In this document: in pieces, positions 6,867-14,866 of the stretch | Layout: every line of letters starts with the position of its first letter | Numbering within the stretch: the first letter of the stretch is position 1 | NCBI GenBank assembly: GCA_035512595.1 | Contig: DATKDU010000043.1 | Span: 1-16,434, forward strand | Length of the DNA stretch: 16,434 bases | Direction of reading: 5' to 3' | Origin: DATKDU01 sp035512595 | GTDB lineage: Bacteria > Planctomycetota > Planctomycetia > Pirellulales > Pirellulaceae | Notes under the pieces: model-generated | Told to the model about the DNA's origin: nothing | The model's database searches: none | The model's input: the letters and a program-made list of their open reading frames with translations, nothing else | Program-made: the position numbers and the translations under genes

Positions 6867-9260
6867 TCAGGAGGAGGGGTCGCTGGCCAAGGTAGAGAGT
6901 CGCGCCACGGCCACAGCCAACTGTCCTGCTGCCAGCCCGCCATCGCCTGGTGGAATCCGCCCCGGCAGTCCGAGCGGCGACGGATGGGCCGCCAAACGCT
7001 GAGCGACCAACTCCGTCAACCGTCGATTTTGGAACACGCCGCCGGTCAGGACAATGGGTAGCGCCGAATACTGGGCCGCAACGCCGACAATGGCGTCAGC
7101 CAGCGCGGCGTGAAACCGCGCGGCCAATCGCTCCGCCGCCACGCCCCGACGATAGTCCGCCACCAAGGCGGCAATGAGCGGTCGCCAGTCGAGCTCGGCT
7201 AGCTCTGCAGAAGAGCGCCGCGGATCACGCGGAGGGATGCGGATCAATCCATCCTCATCCGCGCTCTTTGCGAAATCCGCGGTGGTCCAACGGTCAGCGC
7301 CTCCCGCCAGCGCCTCCAGCAGCATGGCCAGGTGCCCGTCGCTGCTGGACTGGCCGCGCTGCTCCGCCGGCAACGGCAAGAGCCAGGCAGCCACTGCGTC
7401 GAACAACCGGCCGGCGCTGCTGGTTAGCGGAGCCAGCGCGGTTCGCCTGCCGAGCGACGCCAGCGGCGCGAGCAGGCGACGGTCGAAGCCGCGCTCCGCT
7501 AAGAACTCGACTGCCGCCTCCGCTCCAATCGCATCGCCCAGGACGGCTAACGCGGCACGCCATGGCTCGCGAATAGCCGCTTCGCCGCCGAGGAGTGGAA
7601 ACGAACGCAGTCGGCAGACCCGCTCGTAGCTGGTCGACTTCGCCCGCAGGAATTCGCCCCCCCAGATGGTGCCGTCTGGGCCGTAGCCGGTGCCATCCCA
7701 GGCGACTCCCAGAACCTCACGGCCGAGCCAGCCGTGCTCGAGCATTCCGGCGGCGACATGCGCGTGGTGATGCTGGACGGCCATCGCGGGCAGCCCCGAC
7801 TCGCCGGCCCAACGGGTGGTGTAGTAGTCGGAATGCTGGTCGTGGACGATGAGTTTGGGCTCGGCGTCATACAGCCGGCAGAAGTCGCGAACATGCGACG
7901 CGAAGCGCTCGCGTGTAAGAAGCTCGTCCAGGTCGCCAATGTGCGGGCCGAGTGCAGCTTGCTGGCAGTTGTGCAAGGCGATCGCCACCTTCTGGTCGCC
8001 TCCCACCGCGAGCACCGCAAAAGGCGGAACATGGGACGCCGGCAGTGGCAAAGGCGCCAATCCGCGGGCCGCGCGGATCGTGACGTCTCGGCCGACAATG
8101 ATCCGCACGACGCTGTCGTCGATGGGGCGTTCGATCGGCCGGTCATGATGGAGAAACAGATCCGCAATGCGGGCGAGTTGATTCTCGGCGACAGCGTCGT
8201 CGAAGGCGAGCGGCTCGCCTTCGTGATTGCCGCTGGTGGCGATCAGCGGAGGCGATTGCCGCGCGAGGAGCCAGTGCAGTGGGGTGGTCGGTAGCATCAG
8301 CCCCAAGTCGTCGAGTCCCGAATGCACTCCCTCGGCCAGCATACCGCGGCGCGCCGGCGCTAGGACGATCGGCCCCGCGCGGCTGGTCAGCGCCGCCCGG
8401 GTAGCGTCGTCGAGATGAGCGATCGCTTCGGCATCGGCCAGCGTGGCGACGAGCACCGCCATTGGCTTGGCGGGCCGCTCTTTGCGCAGTCGCAGCCGAG
8501 CGACTGCCGTGCCATTAGTCGCATTCACCAGGAGCTGGTACCCGCCGAGTCCTTTCATGGCGACGATGCGACCCGCGGCGATTGCCGCCGCCGCCGCTGA
8601 GACCGCCGCCGTGCCGCGGGCCAGGATGGTGCCCCGTCCTTCGGTCAGCCAGCACTTCGGGCCGCAGCGCGGGCAGGCGATGGTCTGGGCGTGGAATCGG
8701 CGGTCGTTTGGATCGGCGTACTCCGACTGACAGTCTTCGCACAAGGCGAAGCCGCTCATCGTCGTCGCGGCGCGCTCAAACGGCAATGCGACCAGGACCG
8801 AGTAGCGCGGGCCGCAATCAGCGCAGCTCGTAAAGGGATACTCGTGGCGGCGATCGCCCTTCCTGGCTGCTTCGGTCAAGCACGCCGGGCAGACGACCGG
8901 GTCGCGCGGAACTTCGGTTTGCAACGCGCCGCCCGCGGTGGCGGCGACGATCGCGAAGCCCCTTCTGCCGGTGGCCGGGATCGGTTCTGCATCAATGCCG
9001 GCAATCCGTGCAGCCGAAGGCAATTGTCGTCGGAGCAACTCGGAAAACGAACCGACGGCGCTGCTCGTCCCTTCCAGCACGACGGCGACGCCAGCCAGCG
9101 TGTTGCGAACTTCCCCCGCGAGCGCCAGCGCTCGCGCCAGGCGGGCGATGGTCGGCCGCAGGCCAACGCCTTGTACGCAGCCGCGAATCGTCAGGCAGGC
9201 GGCAACTCGCCGGTCCTGCTTGGCTTCACGGCGCTCTGCCATGTCCGTGGGCATGTTCAT
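6867..9260 (-). CDS. hypF: HypF, carbamoyltransferase
   Basis: A 797-residue HypF, slightly longer than the common 750-780. It converts carbamoyl phosphate and ATP to carbamoyl-adenylate and passes the group to HypE. Domains in order are as follows. An acylphosphatase-like domain has VQGVGLR at 29-35. A double zinc finger follows, with CPAC and CADC (Cys124, 127, 146, 149) and CEDC and CPRC (Cys174, 177, 196, 199). A YrdC-like domain spans about 210-400, with GRIVAMKGLGGYQLL and LRKERPAKPMAVL. Last is a Kae1-like carbamoyltransferase domain with HHHAHVAAGMLEHG, VAWDGTGYGPDG and VLTGGVFQNRRL. All four are complete. ATG 9260 overlaps the hypB stop as ATGA. A second Met two codons later cannot be excluded as the start. 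Confidence 0.97.
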   Translation of the reverse strand: MNMPTDMAERREAKQDRRVAACLTIRGCVQGVGLRPTIARLARALALAGEVRNTLAGVAVVLEGTSSAVGSFSELLRRQLPSAARIAGIDAEPIPATGRRGFAIVAATAGGALQTEVPRDPVVCPACLTEAARKGDRRHEYPFTSCADCGPRYSVLVALPFERAATTMSGFALCEDCQSEYADPNDRRFHAQTIACPRCGPKCWLTEGRGTILARGTAAVSAAAAAIAAGRIVAMKGLGGYQLLVNATNGTAVARLRLRKERPAKPMAVLVATLADAEAIAHLDDATRAALTSRAGPIVLAPARRGMLAEGVHSGLDDLGLMLPTTPLHWLLARQSPPLIATSGNHEGEPLAFDDAVAENQLARIADLFLHHDRPIERPIDDSVVRIIVGRDVTIRAARGLAPLPLPASHVPPFAVLAVGGDQKVAIALHNCQQAALGPHIGDLDELLTRERFASHVRDFCRLYDAEPKLIVHDQHSDYYTTRWAGESGLPAMAVQHHHAHVAAGMLEHGWLGREVLGVAWDGTGYGPDGTIWGGEFLRAKSTSYERVCRLRSFPLLGGEAAIREPWRAALAVLGDAIGAEAAVEFLAERGFDRRLLAPLASLGRRTALAPLTSSAGRLFDAVAAWLLPLPAEQRGQSSSDGHLAMLLEALAGGADRWTTADFAKSADEDGLIRIPPRDPRRSSAELAELDWRPLIAALVADYRRGVAAERLAARFHAALADAIVGVAAQYSALPIVLTGGVFQNRRLTELVAQRLAAHPSPLGLPGRIPPGDGGLAAGQLAVAVARLSTLASDPSS

Positions 9261-9928
9261 CGGTTATCCACGACACGCCTCCGGCGCTGCTCCTCGAGGA
9301 GGCCGCACCAGGCATCGAGGCCGCTGCCATCGAGTGCACAGAGGGGGAACACCGGCAGGTCAGGGGCAATCAGCCGGGCGTCGTCGGTTGCCGCGGCGAG
9401 TGAAAACGGCACGTGCGGCAAGAGATCGGTCTTGCTGATCACCAGCGCCGAGCAGGTGCGAAACATCTTGGGATATTTGCCGGGCTTGTCGTCTCCTTCG
9501 GTCGTGCTGAGCAGCAGCACCCGCAGGTGCTCTCCCAGGTCGTGCGACGCAGGACAAACGAGGTTCCCCACGTTCTCGATGAACAGAAAATCGAGGTCGT
9601 GCCCGGCCAGCTTCGCGAACGCCCGCTCCACCAAGGGAATTTCCAGGTGACACGCACCGCCGGTCGTCATCTGCACCACTTCCACCAAAGGGGCCAGCCG
9701 CTGGGCGTCCCGATCAGTCGCCAGGTCCCCCACCAGCACGGCCACGCGATAGTGGCCCGACCAGTGGCGAGCGGTCGCCTGCAGCAGCGAAGTCTTTCCC
9801 GCGCCGGGGGACGACACCAGGTTGACCACGAGCGTACCTGCGGCGGTGCGAGCACGGCGAAACTCCTCGGCCGATCCGCGGGCAGCGCCCAAGACGTCCC
9901 GCTCGACTGTGATCACACGGGTGGCCAT
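9257..9928 (-). CDS. hypB: HypB, GTPase for nickel insertion
   Basis: A 223-residue HypB GTPase that helps HypA load nickel into the large-subunit precursor. The P-loop is SSPGAGKTS with its core at 40-46, the base-specificity motif is SKTDLL, and VGDLATDRDAQRL is the usual switch-region sequence. Likely metal-site residues are Cys93 and His94 in GGACHLE and Cys125 in NVGNLVCPA. The N-terminus has neither a histidine-rich stretch nor a CXXCGC motif, so this HypB lacks the nickel-storage element of some homologues. The frame is open to 10030. ATG 9928 is chosen because MATRVITVERDVLG matches the family start and GGAGGAG lies about eight bases upstream. It overlaps hypA by 16 bases. Confidence 0.96.
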   Translation of the reverse strand: MATRVITVERDVLGAARGSAEEFRRARTAAGTLVVNLVSSPGAGKTSLLQATARHWSGHYRVAVLVGDLATDRDAQRLAPLVEVVQMTTGGACHLEIPLVERAFAKLAGHDLDFLFIENVGNLVCPASHDLGEHLRVLLLSTTEGDDKPGKYPKMFRTCSALVISKTDLLPHVPFSLAAATDDARLIAPDLPVFPLCALDGSGLDAWCGLLEEQRRRRVVDNR

Positions 9929-10290
9929 GAGGCGATCTCCTCCGATTGCGGCTCGCAAACAACGAGCGACCGCAGAATCACGTGCTCGCCGGCCACGACC
10001 CGCGTGCGGCACGAGCGGCAGCGCGGGCACGCAAAGTCGATGTCGCCCGTCTCAAACTCGGCACCGCAGTCCCGGCAGGCCAGCCGCAGCGGCGTCTCCT
10101 CGATGACGAGCCTCGCACCGGCCATTTCAGTTCCTTGGGTCAATTGTTCAAATGCACTGGCGACCAGGAGCGGCTCCACGCCGGAGAGCGGGCCGATCGC
10201 CACGAGGACTTCCTCGACCTGGCCCGCCGAAGAGGCAGCCGTCTCGCGCACTTGTGCCAACAGATCTCGGACGAGCGACTGTTCGTGCAT
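9913..10290 (-). CDS. hypA: HypA, nickel metallochaperone
   Basis: A 125-residue HypA. It starts MHEQSLVRDLL, in which His2 is the conserved nickel ligand and Glu3 is invariant. The zinc site is formed by CRDC and CPRC, with a further Cys in CRSC just beyond. It works with HypB to deliver nickel after the iron unit is in place. It starts nine bases after the protease stop, and an AGAGGTGA sequence just upstream serves as ribosome binding site. The C-terminus extends about ten residues past the zinc domain (SEEIASWPPV) and overlaps the start of hypB. Confidence 0.96.
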   Translation of the reverse strand: MHEQSLVRDLLAQVRETAASSAGQVEEVLVAIGPLSGVEPLLVASAFEQLTQGTEMAGARLVIEETPLRLACRDCGAEFETGDIDFACPRCRSCRTRVVAGEHVILRSLVVCEPQSEEIASWPPV

Positions 10291-10299
10291 GGCGGGGAC

Positions 10300-10755
10300 T
10301 CACCTCTTCAGTGCCATCAATACATCTTCAACCATTTGCGGCACGACGGCCAGCAGGGACCGTGACGGTCCTGCCGCTGGACCAAACTCAATCCCCGCCG
10401 CGCACCACACGCGGCATTCGCGCGGCAGACTGCCGAGCCGTGAGGCCAACTCGAGCGCCTGCCAGATTGAAAAATCGTGACTGCCGGTGCCGCGCAACTG
10501 CGCAATTGCCGGCGTCGGCCACAGCAGCTTGATGAGCTCTCCCGGCGTGTCCCCGCAATGGCACGCATCGATTAGCAGTAGGCGCTCGATGCCTTCGAGC
10601 CGATTGACTGCGTCCAGCGGGCTTACCGCTCGGCGGACCGTCACGCCGGCCAGTTGGCGCCGCTCGATCTCGTCCGTCAGGCGATCAGCCACGAGCCACC
10701 CAAACTGGTCATCGCCGTGCGGCGACCCCAAGCCGATGACGTGCGTGGGCACCAT
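10300..10755 (-). CDS. [NiFe] hydrogenase large-subunit maturation endopeptidase
   Basis: A 151-residue member of the HyaD/HybD/HycI endopeptidase family, of normal length. It removes the C-terminal peptide of the large subunit once nickel is inserted. The start MVPTHVIGLGSPHGDDQFG carries the GxGxxxxGDD signature, with Asp15 and Asp16 at the nickel-sensing site; Gln17 replaces the Gly usual after the acidic pair. LLLIDAC with Asp63 is the second conserved acidic site, and a His-containing GTGSHDF segment supplies a plausible third ligand. ATG 10755 lies one base past the large-subunit stop and is preceded by GGAGG at good spacing. Upstream extension of the frame over the large subunit is not supported. 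Its place directly after the large subunit suggests it is dedicated to that substrate. Confidence 0.93.
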   Translation of the reverse strand: MVPTHVIGLGSPHGDDQFGWLVADRLTDEIERRQLAGVTVRRAVSPLDAVNRLEGIERLLLIDACHCGDTPGELIKLLWPTPAIAQLRGTGSHDFSIWQALELASRLGSLPRECRVWCAAGIEFGPAAGPSRSLLAVVPQMVEDVLMALKR

Positions 10756-10756
10756 C

Positions 10757-12055
10757 CTATCGCCCCTCCATCCGCAGCTTGAGAAAGTGGGTCGAACAAC
10801 TGATGCACGGATCGTAATTGCGAATCGCCCGTTCGCAGTCGCCGGCGATCTGCTCATCGGGCAGGTGCAAGAGCCGCGGCAAGAGCGCCAAGAGATCGTC
10901 CTCGATCTGCCACTGGTTCTGCGATGTCGGCGGCACGATTTTGGCCAGCACCAGTTTACCGTCGACATCGACCTCGTACCGGTGGTAGAGCAATCCGCGT
11001 GGTGCTTCGGTCGCCGCGCAGCCACTCCCGGCCCGCGGCGCATAGGTGACCCGGCTGGCAGTGGGGGAAACATAGCTGCGGAGGATTGTCAGCGCTTCCT
11101 CGTATGCGTGTACCAGCTCCAGGCCCCGGGCGACGATGCTCAGGTAAGGATTATTACAGCCGGGCGGAAACTTCAGCTCATCCGCCAGCCGCCGCGCTGT
11201 AGGGCCAAGTTGCTCGCGATTGAGCGCGACGCGGGCCAGCGGTCCGACCAGATAAGGCCGGTTCGTTGCCAGCCGGACCGAATGCAGGGCCGTCGAGTGG
11301 GGGACTTGCCGTTCGGCAAAGTGCTGTTCGAAGTCTTGGACCGAGATGTTGAGCCCGCGGCTGCTGACAATCCGCCCTACATTCAGGGCATATTCATCGG
11401 GGTGATGTAAGGCGACAAATTCATACTCCCGCGTCAGATCGGGAAAATCGAACATGGCGACCCAGCGGGTGGCGGAAACAGCGGCTTCGAGCCCCCACTC
11501 AAAGCTCGGCAAGATCCGGTTGAGCTCCTCCCGCCGCGGCGCGCGGTAGAAGCCACCGACCGCCACGTTGATCGGATGGATGGCGCGGCCCCCCAGGACC
11601 TCCAGCAGTTCATTGCCGTGCTTCTTCAATCGCAGCCCGCGACGCACCTCGTCGGGAAATCGCTCCGCCAGAGCAATGCCGCTCTCGCAGCCGAAGAAGT
11701 CGGGCGCGTGGAGCAAGTGCATGTGCAGCGCGTGGCTCTCGATCCATTCGCCGCAATAGAGCAGTCGCCGCAGTTGGCGGATCTCAGGCAAAATCGACAT
11801 GCCGAGGGCCGCTTCCAGCGCGTGGACGGCACTCATTTGATACGCTACCGGGCAAATGCCGCAGATGCGGGCGGTGATGTCGGGGGCCTCTTCCAGGGCC
11901 CGTCCGCGGAGAAGGGCTTCGAACAGCCGCGGAGGCTCGTAGATGTTCAACTCGACCGCGGCGACCTCGCCATTGTCGAGGCGGACGTTCAGCCCTCCTT
12001 CCCCTTCGACGCGGGTCAGAGCTTCGACGCGGATCGTGCGGCTGCTATCCGCCAT
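10757..12055 (-). CDS. hyhL: Group 3b-type [NiFe] hydrogenase large (alpha) subunit
   Basis: The catalytic subunit, 432 residues, which binds the Ni-Fe(CN)2CO centre. The N-terminal pair of Cys ligands is in RICGICPVAYQ (Cys65, Cys68). The C-terminal pair is in DPCISCSTH (Cys417, Cys420), with His423 marking the expected cleavage point. Nine residues, FLKLRMEGR, follow and should be removed by the adjacent protease. The size, the L1 wording and the accompanying beta and gamma subunits fit the group 3b, sulfhydrogenase-like, NADP-linked class better than group 3d HoxH. The frame is open to 12265, but ATG 12055 (MADSSRTIRVEALTRVEGEGG) matches the family start and has GGAGG six bases or so upstream. 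It overlaps the small-subunit gene by 11 bases. There is no export signal partner, so it should be cytoplasmic. Confidence 0.96.
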   Translation of the reverse strand: MADSSRTIRVEALTRVEGEGGLNVRLDNGEVAAVELNIYEPPRLFEALLRGRALEEAPDITARICGICPVAYQMSAVHALEAALGMSILPEIRQLRRLLYCGEWIESHALHMHLLHAPDFFGCESGIALAERFPDEVRRGLRLKKHGNELLEVLGGRAIHPINVAVGGFYRAPRREELNRILPSFEWGLEAAVSATRWVAMFDFPDLTREYEFVALHHPDEYALNVGRIVSSRGLNISVQDFEQHFAERQVPHSTALHSVRLATNRPYLVGPLARVALNREQLGPTARRLADELKFPPGCNNPYLSIVARGLELVHAYEEALTILRSYVSPTASRVTYAPRAGSGCAATEAPRGLLYHRYEVDVDGKLVLAKIVPPTSQNQWQIEDDLLALLPRLLHLPDEQIAGDCERAIRNYDPCISCSTHFLKLRMEGR

Positions 12056-12875
12056 GCGTCCCCTCCGTCGCGCCGTCCGTGCCGGCCGCGGCTTGCCCCT
12101 CGATCCGCTCGCTGGCGGCACGGAACTCTGGAGCATAGCCGTTGAAATTGCGGAGCAAATGAACCGCGTCCAGGGCCGGCATCCCGCCGGCGAGCAAACG
12201 GCTCGATAGGCTCTGCAGGTTGACCTGCTCGGCGGGACCGAAGCAGCCGTAACAGCCGCGGTCATAGCTGGGGCAGATCGCTCCGCAGCCCGCCTGCGTC
12301 ACCGGCCCCAGGCACGGCGTGCCATGGGCGACCATCACGCAGACGGTCCCGCGGCGCTTGCACCCCGGGCAGACCGACTCGCTCGACGTCCGCGGCCGTC
12401 GCCCCGCCAGCAGCGCCGTAATCACCTCCAGCAACTGATGGCGATCGATGGGGCAGCCACGCAGTTCGAAATCGACCGGCACATGGTCGGCAATCGCGGT
12501 CGAAGTGGACAGCGACTGGATGTACTGCGGCGAAGCGTAGACTGCCCGCAGGAATTCGGCATGATCGGCGAAATTTCGCAGCGCCTGGATTCCTCCCGCG
12601 GTCGCGCATGCGCCGATGGTGATCAGCATCCGCGACTGGCGGCGGACTTCGCGGATGCGCTCGGCATCGTGCGGCGTCGTAATCGATCCCTCGACCAACG
12701 TCACGTCGTACGGCCCGGCCAGCAGCCGGCTGGAAGCCTCGGCGAAGTGAGCGATCTCGACTGCGCCGGCCACCGCCAGCAGCTCGTCCTCGCAATCCAG
12801 CAGGGAGAGCTGGCAGCCGTCGCACGAGGCGAACTTGAACACGGCCAGCCGCGGTTTGGACGTTCGGTTGGTCAC
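12045..12875 (-). CDS. hyhS: Group 3b-type [NiFe] hydrogenase small (delta) subunit
   Basis: The electron-transfer subunit, 276 residues from a GTG start. GTG 12875 is chosen because it overlaps the gamma stop as GTGA and leads straight into KPRLAVFKFASCDGCQ; the ATG at 12986 lies well inside the gamma gene. The proximal cluster ligands are visible as Cys18 and Cys21 (CDGC), Cys90 (GACATAGG) and Cys141 (RGCP). The C-terminal half has eight more cysteines, Cys169, 172, 179, 188, 197, 201, 208 and 211, enough for two further [4Fe-4S] clusters. No Tat signal is present, unlike membrane uptake hydrogenases, which agrees with a soluble enzyme. No Shine-Dalgarno sequence is evident, so translation is probably coupled to the gamma gene. 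Confidence 0.95.
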   Translation of the reverse strand: MTNRTSKPRLAVFKFASCDGCQLSLLDCEDELLAVAGAVEIAHFAEASSRLLAGPYDVTLVEGSITTPHDAERIREVRRQSRMLITIGACATAGGIQALRNFADHAEFLRAVYASPQYIQSLSTSTAIADHVPVDFELRGCPIDRHQLLEVITALLAGRRPRTSSESVCPGCKRRGTVCVMVAHGTPCLGPVTQAGCGAICPSYDRGCYGCFGPAEQVNLQSLSSRLLAGGMPALDAVHLLRNFNGYAPEFRAASERIEGQAAAGTDGATEGTHGG

Positions 12876-13759
12876 AGGTCGTGAATCTGCAGCAGGGGTT
12901 CGACGCGATCGAAGCGAAAGACGGGGCCGTCCCTGCACAGCAACTCCGTGCCAAGCTGGCAGTGGCCGCACAGTCCGACCGCACATTGCATGTGGCGCTC
13001 CAGTGAGAGCCAGATCCGCTCCCGGCCAATGCCGCGGGCCAGGGCGCCAGCGGCGGAAAAACGCATCATCACTTCAGGGCCGCACATCAGGAATGCCGTT
13101 CGGCCCGCATCCCTCAGCCGCAGCCGGTCGATGAGGAGCGGGACCACCCCCACGTTTCCTTTCCAAAAAGCGGCCGGGCGATCAACGGTCGTGTGAATCT
13201 CAACGCCGGCACTCCTCCACGCGCTGTACTCGGGCGCGTAAAGCAAGTTCTCGGGGGAGCGAGCCCCGACGAGCAGGACGCACCGCCCGAACCGATCCCG
13301 CTGGGAAAGAATCTCGTAGATCACCGGCCGCAGCGGCGCGAGGCCAATGCCGCCGGCCACGAGGACCACGTCGACCCCCGTCAATTCCGCGAGCGGCCAC
13401 GGTTTGCCAAACGGCCCGCGCAGCGCCAGCTTCTGCCCCACCGTCATCCGAGCGATGGCCCCGGTGACTGAGCCCACCTCGCGAATCGTGTGGACCAACA
13501 GCTCGGTATCGGCGCCTCCTTGTGCTGCGCGGCGGGTCGGGCCGCTCAAGCTGATCGCCGCCTCGCCATAGCCGGGGACGTACAGCATGTTGAACTGCCC
13601 TGGATCAAACGAGTATTTCGCGAGGCAGTCGCCACTGGTCAGCCGCAGGCAGTAGGTTGCCACACCAGGTGTCTCGGGAGTCACCGATTCGAGGACGGCG
13701 CTCTGTGGCAACCATGGCCCGGCCGCCGGCATTGCCCCTGCAGTGCGAGGCGAGATCAT
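12872..13759 (-). CDS. hyhG: Hydrogenase gamma subunit, FAD/NAD(P)-binding reductase with [2Fe-2S]
   Basis: A 295-residue ferredoxin-NADP reductase-like protein that exchanges electrons between the Fe-S chain and NAD(P). Residues about 15-120 form the FAD domain, with PGQFNMLYVPGYGEAAISLSG at its core. VLVAGGIGLAPLRP at about 132-145 is the nucleotide-binding loop, and FLMCGPEVMM is typical of the family. The C-terminus carries four cysteines, 259, 264, 267 and 275 (CAVGLCGHCQLG and LLC), in the spacing that binds a [2Fe-2S] cluster. The arrangement resembles dihydroorotate dehydrogenase PyrK and the HydG subunit of Pyrococcus sulfhydrogenase. Context decides for hydrogenase. ATG 13759 overlaps the beta stop as ATGA. 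Confidence 0.95.
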   Translation of the reverse strand: MISPRTAGAMPAAGPWLPQSAVLESVTPETPGVATYCLRLTSGDCLAKYSFDPGQFNMLYVPGYGEAAISLSGPTRRAAQGGADTELLVHTIREVGSVTGAIARMTVGQKLALRGPFGKPWPLAELTGVDVVLVAGGIGLAPLRPVIYEILSQRDRFGRCVLLVGARSPENLLYAPEYSAWRSAGVEIHTTVDRPAAFWKGNVGVVPLLIDRLRLRDAGRTAFLMCGPEVMMRFSAAGALARGIGRERIWLSLERHMQCAVGLCGHCQLGTELLCRDGPVFRFDRVEPLLQIHDL

Positions 13760-14847
13760 GGGGCGCCCTCACGCATGGCTGCCACTTCCTCGGTCAGGTC
13801 GATTCCGACCGGACACCAGGTGATGCAGCGGCCGCAGCCGACGCAGCCCGACGTGCCAAACTGGTCAATCCAGGTCGCCAGCTTGTGCGTCAGCCACTGG
13901 CGATAGCGGGCCCGCGTCTGCTGCCGCACGTGGCCGCCGCTGAAATAGCTGAAATCGAGGTTGAAGCAGGAGTCCCACTGGCGGCGGCGCTCAAAGTTTT
14001 CCCCGGTCAGATCACTCACTTCCTGGACGCTGCTGCAAAAGCAGGTCGGGCAGACCAGCGTGCAGTTGGCGCACGACAAGCAGCGCTCGGCCACCTCGGA
14101 CCAGCGGGGATGCTGCAGGTTCGCCAGCAGCAGGTCGTGAACTTCGTCGCTCGGAATCGAGCGGCTTTGAACGCGCGCTCGCTGGCGGTGTGCTTCGGCC
14201 TCTTCTAACTCGGCAGCCGTGGCCGCGCGCGATGGCAGAGCGGCCAGCAATTCCTTTCCTGCATCGCTGCCGATTTCCACGAGAAAGCCATCGTCTAGCT
14301 CCGTGAGCGCGAGATCGAACCCCTGCCTGCACCGCGGGCCGGTGTTCATCGACACGCAGAAGCAAGTCGACGCCGCCTGCGTGCAATTGACCGCCACGAG
14401 AAACAGCTTCCGCCGGCGCTCGGCATAGGTGGGATCGACGTACTCCCCTCCCATGAAAACACGATCCTGGACGGCGATGGCCGCCAGCTCGCAGGCCCTC
14501 ACCCCAAGCAGGGCCAGCGGCGGCGGATCGTCCGGCGGCGTCTCGAACTCCCAGCCTTCTTCGGTCTGCCGCGACGTGAGGAGCGTTGTCAGCGGCGGAA
14601 AGAGAAACCTCTTCCAGGAGTGCGGGCCGACAACAAATCCGAAGAATTCCTCGTCGTCGCGGCGGCGGAGGCGATACTTCCCCGGCTGCTGATCATCGGT
14701 CCAGCCGCGCGGCAGGTCTTCGATTCTCGTCACGCGATCGTAGACAATCGCCTCCTGTTGCAGCGTCGGCCCCATCACCATGTAGCCGCGGCCAGCCAGC
14801 GCGTCGATCAGGCGCTGCAGATCGCTATGGGCAAGGAAGGATTCCAT
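13756..14847 (-). CDS. hyhB: Hydrogenase beta subunit, 4Fe-4S ferredoxin-type electron-transfer protein
   Basis: A 363-residue Fe-S protein of the HydB/AsrA type. Two ferredoxin-like [4Fe-4S] motifs lie in the C-terminal third: CLSCANCTLVC (Cys256, 259, 262, 266) and CVGCGRCITWC (Cys335, 338, 341, 345). More cysteines (CTQAASTCFC at about 155-164, then Cys173) may bind a further centre or be structural. In the sulfhydrogenase of Pyrococcus this subunit, with gamma, forms the NAD(P)/sulfur-reducing half of the enzyme; whether sulfur is a substrate here cannot be read from the sequence. The gene begins 19 bases after the cNMP-domain gene, with a GAGGAA sequence somewhat distant from the start. 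Its 3' end overlaps gamma. Confidence 0.94.
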   Translation of the reverse strand: MESFLAHSDLQRLIDALAGRGYMVMGPTLQQEAIVYDRVTRIEDLPRGWTDDQQPGKYRLRRRDDEEFFGFVVGPHSWKRFLFPPLTTLLTSRQTEEGWEFETPPDDPPPLALLGVRACELAAIAVQDRVFMGGEYVDPTYAERRRKLFLVAVNCTQAASTCFCVSMNTGPRCRQGFDLALTELDDGFLVEIGSDAGKELLAALPSRAATAAELEEAEAHRQRARVQSRSIPSDEVHDLLLANLQHPRWSEVAERCLSCANCTLVCPTCFCSSVQEVSDLTGENFERRRQWDSCFNLDFSYFSGGHVRQQTRARYRQWLTHKLATWIDQFGTSGCVGCGRCITWCPVGIDLTEEVAAMREGAP

Positions 14848-14866
14848 GCTCGGAGTTATTCCTCGG

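Noticed and set aside
6608..6943. N-terminal extension of HypD
   Set aside because: It overlaps hypC completely, and MKYLDEF is the family start.
8691..9650. Long plus-strand open frame across hypF and hypB
   Set aside because: It crosses two unmistakable genes on the other strand, with Arg-, Ser- and Ala-rich low-complexity translation and no motif.
9413..10480. 355-codon plus-strand open frame opposite hypB, hypA and the protease
   Set aside because: Antisense to three well-supported overlapping genes; no family features.
10757..12055. Group 3d (HoxH, bidirectional NAD-linked) hydrogenase
   Set aside because: The associated genes are the beta/gamma type with ferredoxin and FNR-like subunits, not HoxFU diaphorase subunits.
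10757..12875. Membrane-bound uptake hydrogenase (group 1)
   Set aside because: The small subunit has no Tat signal, there is no cytochrome b subunit, and the protein sizes fit soluble group 3.
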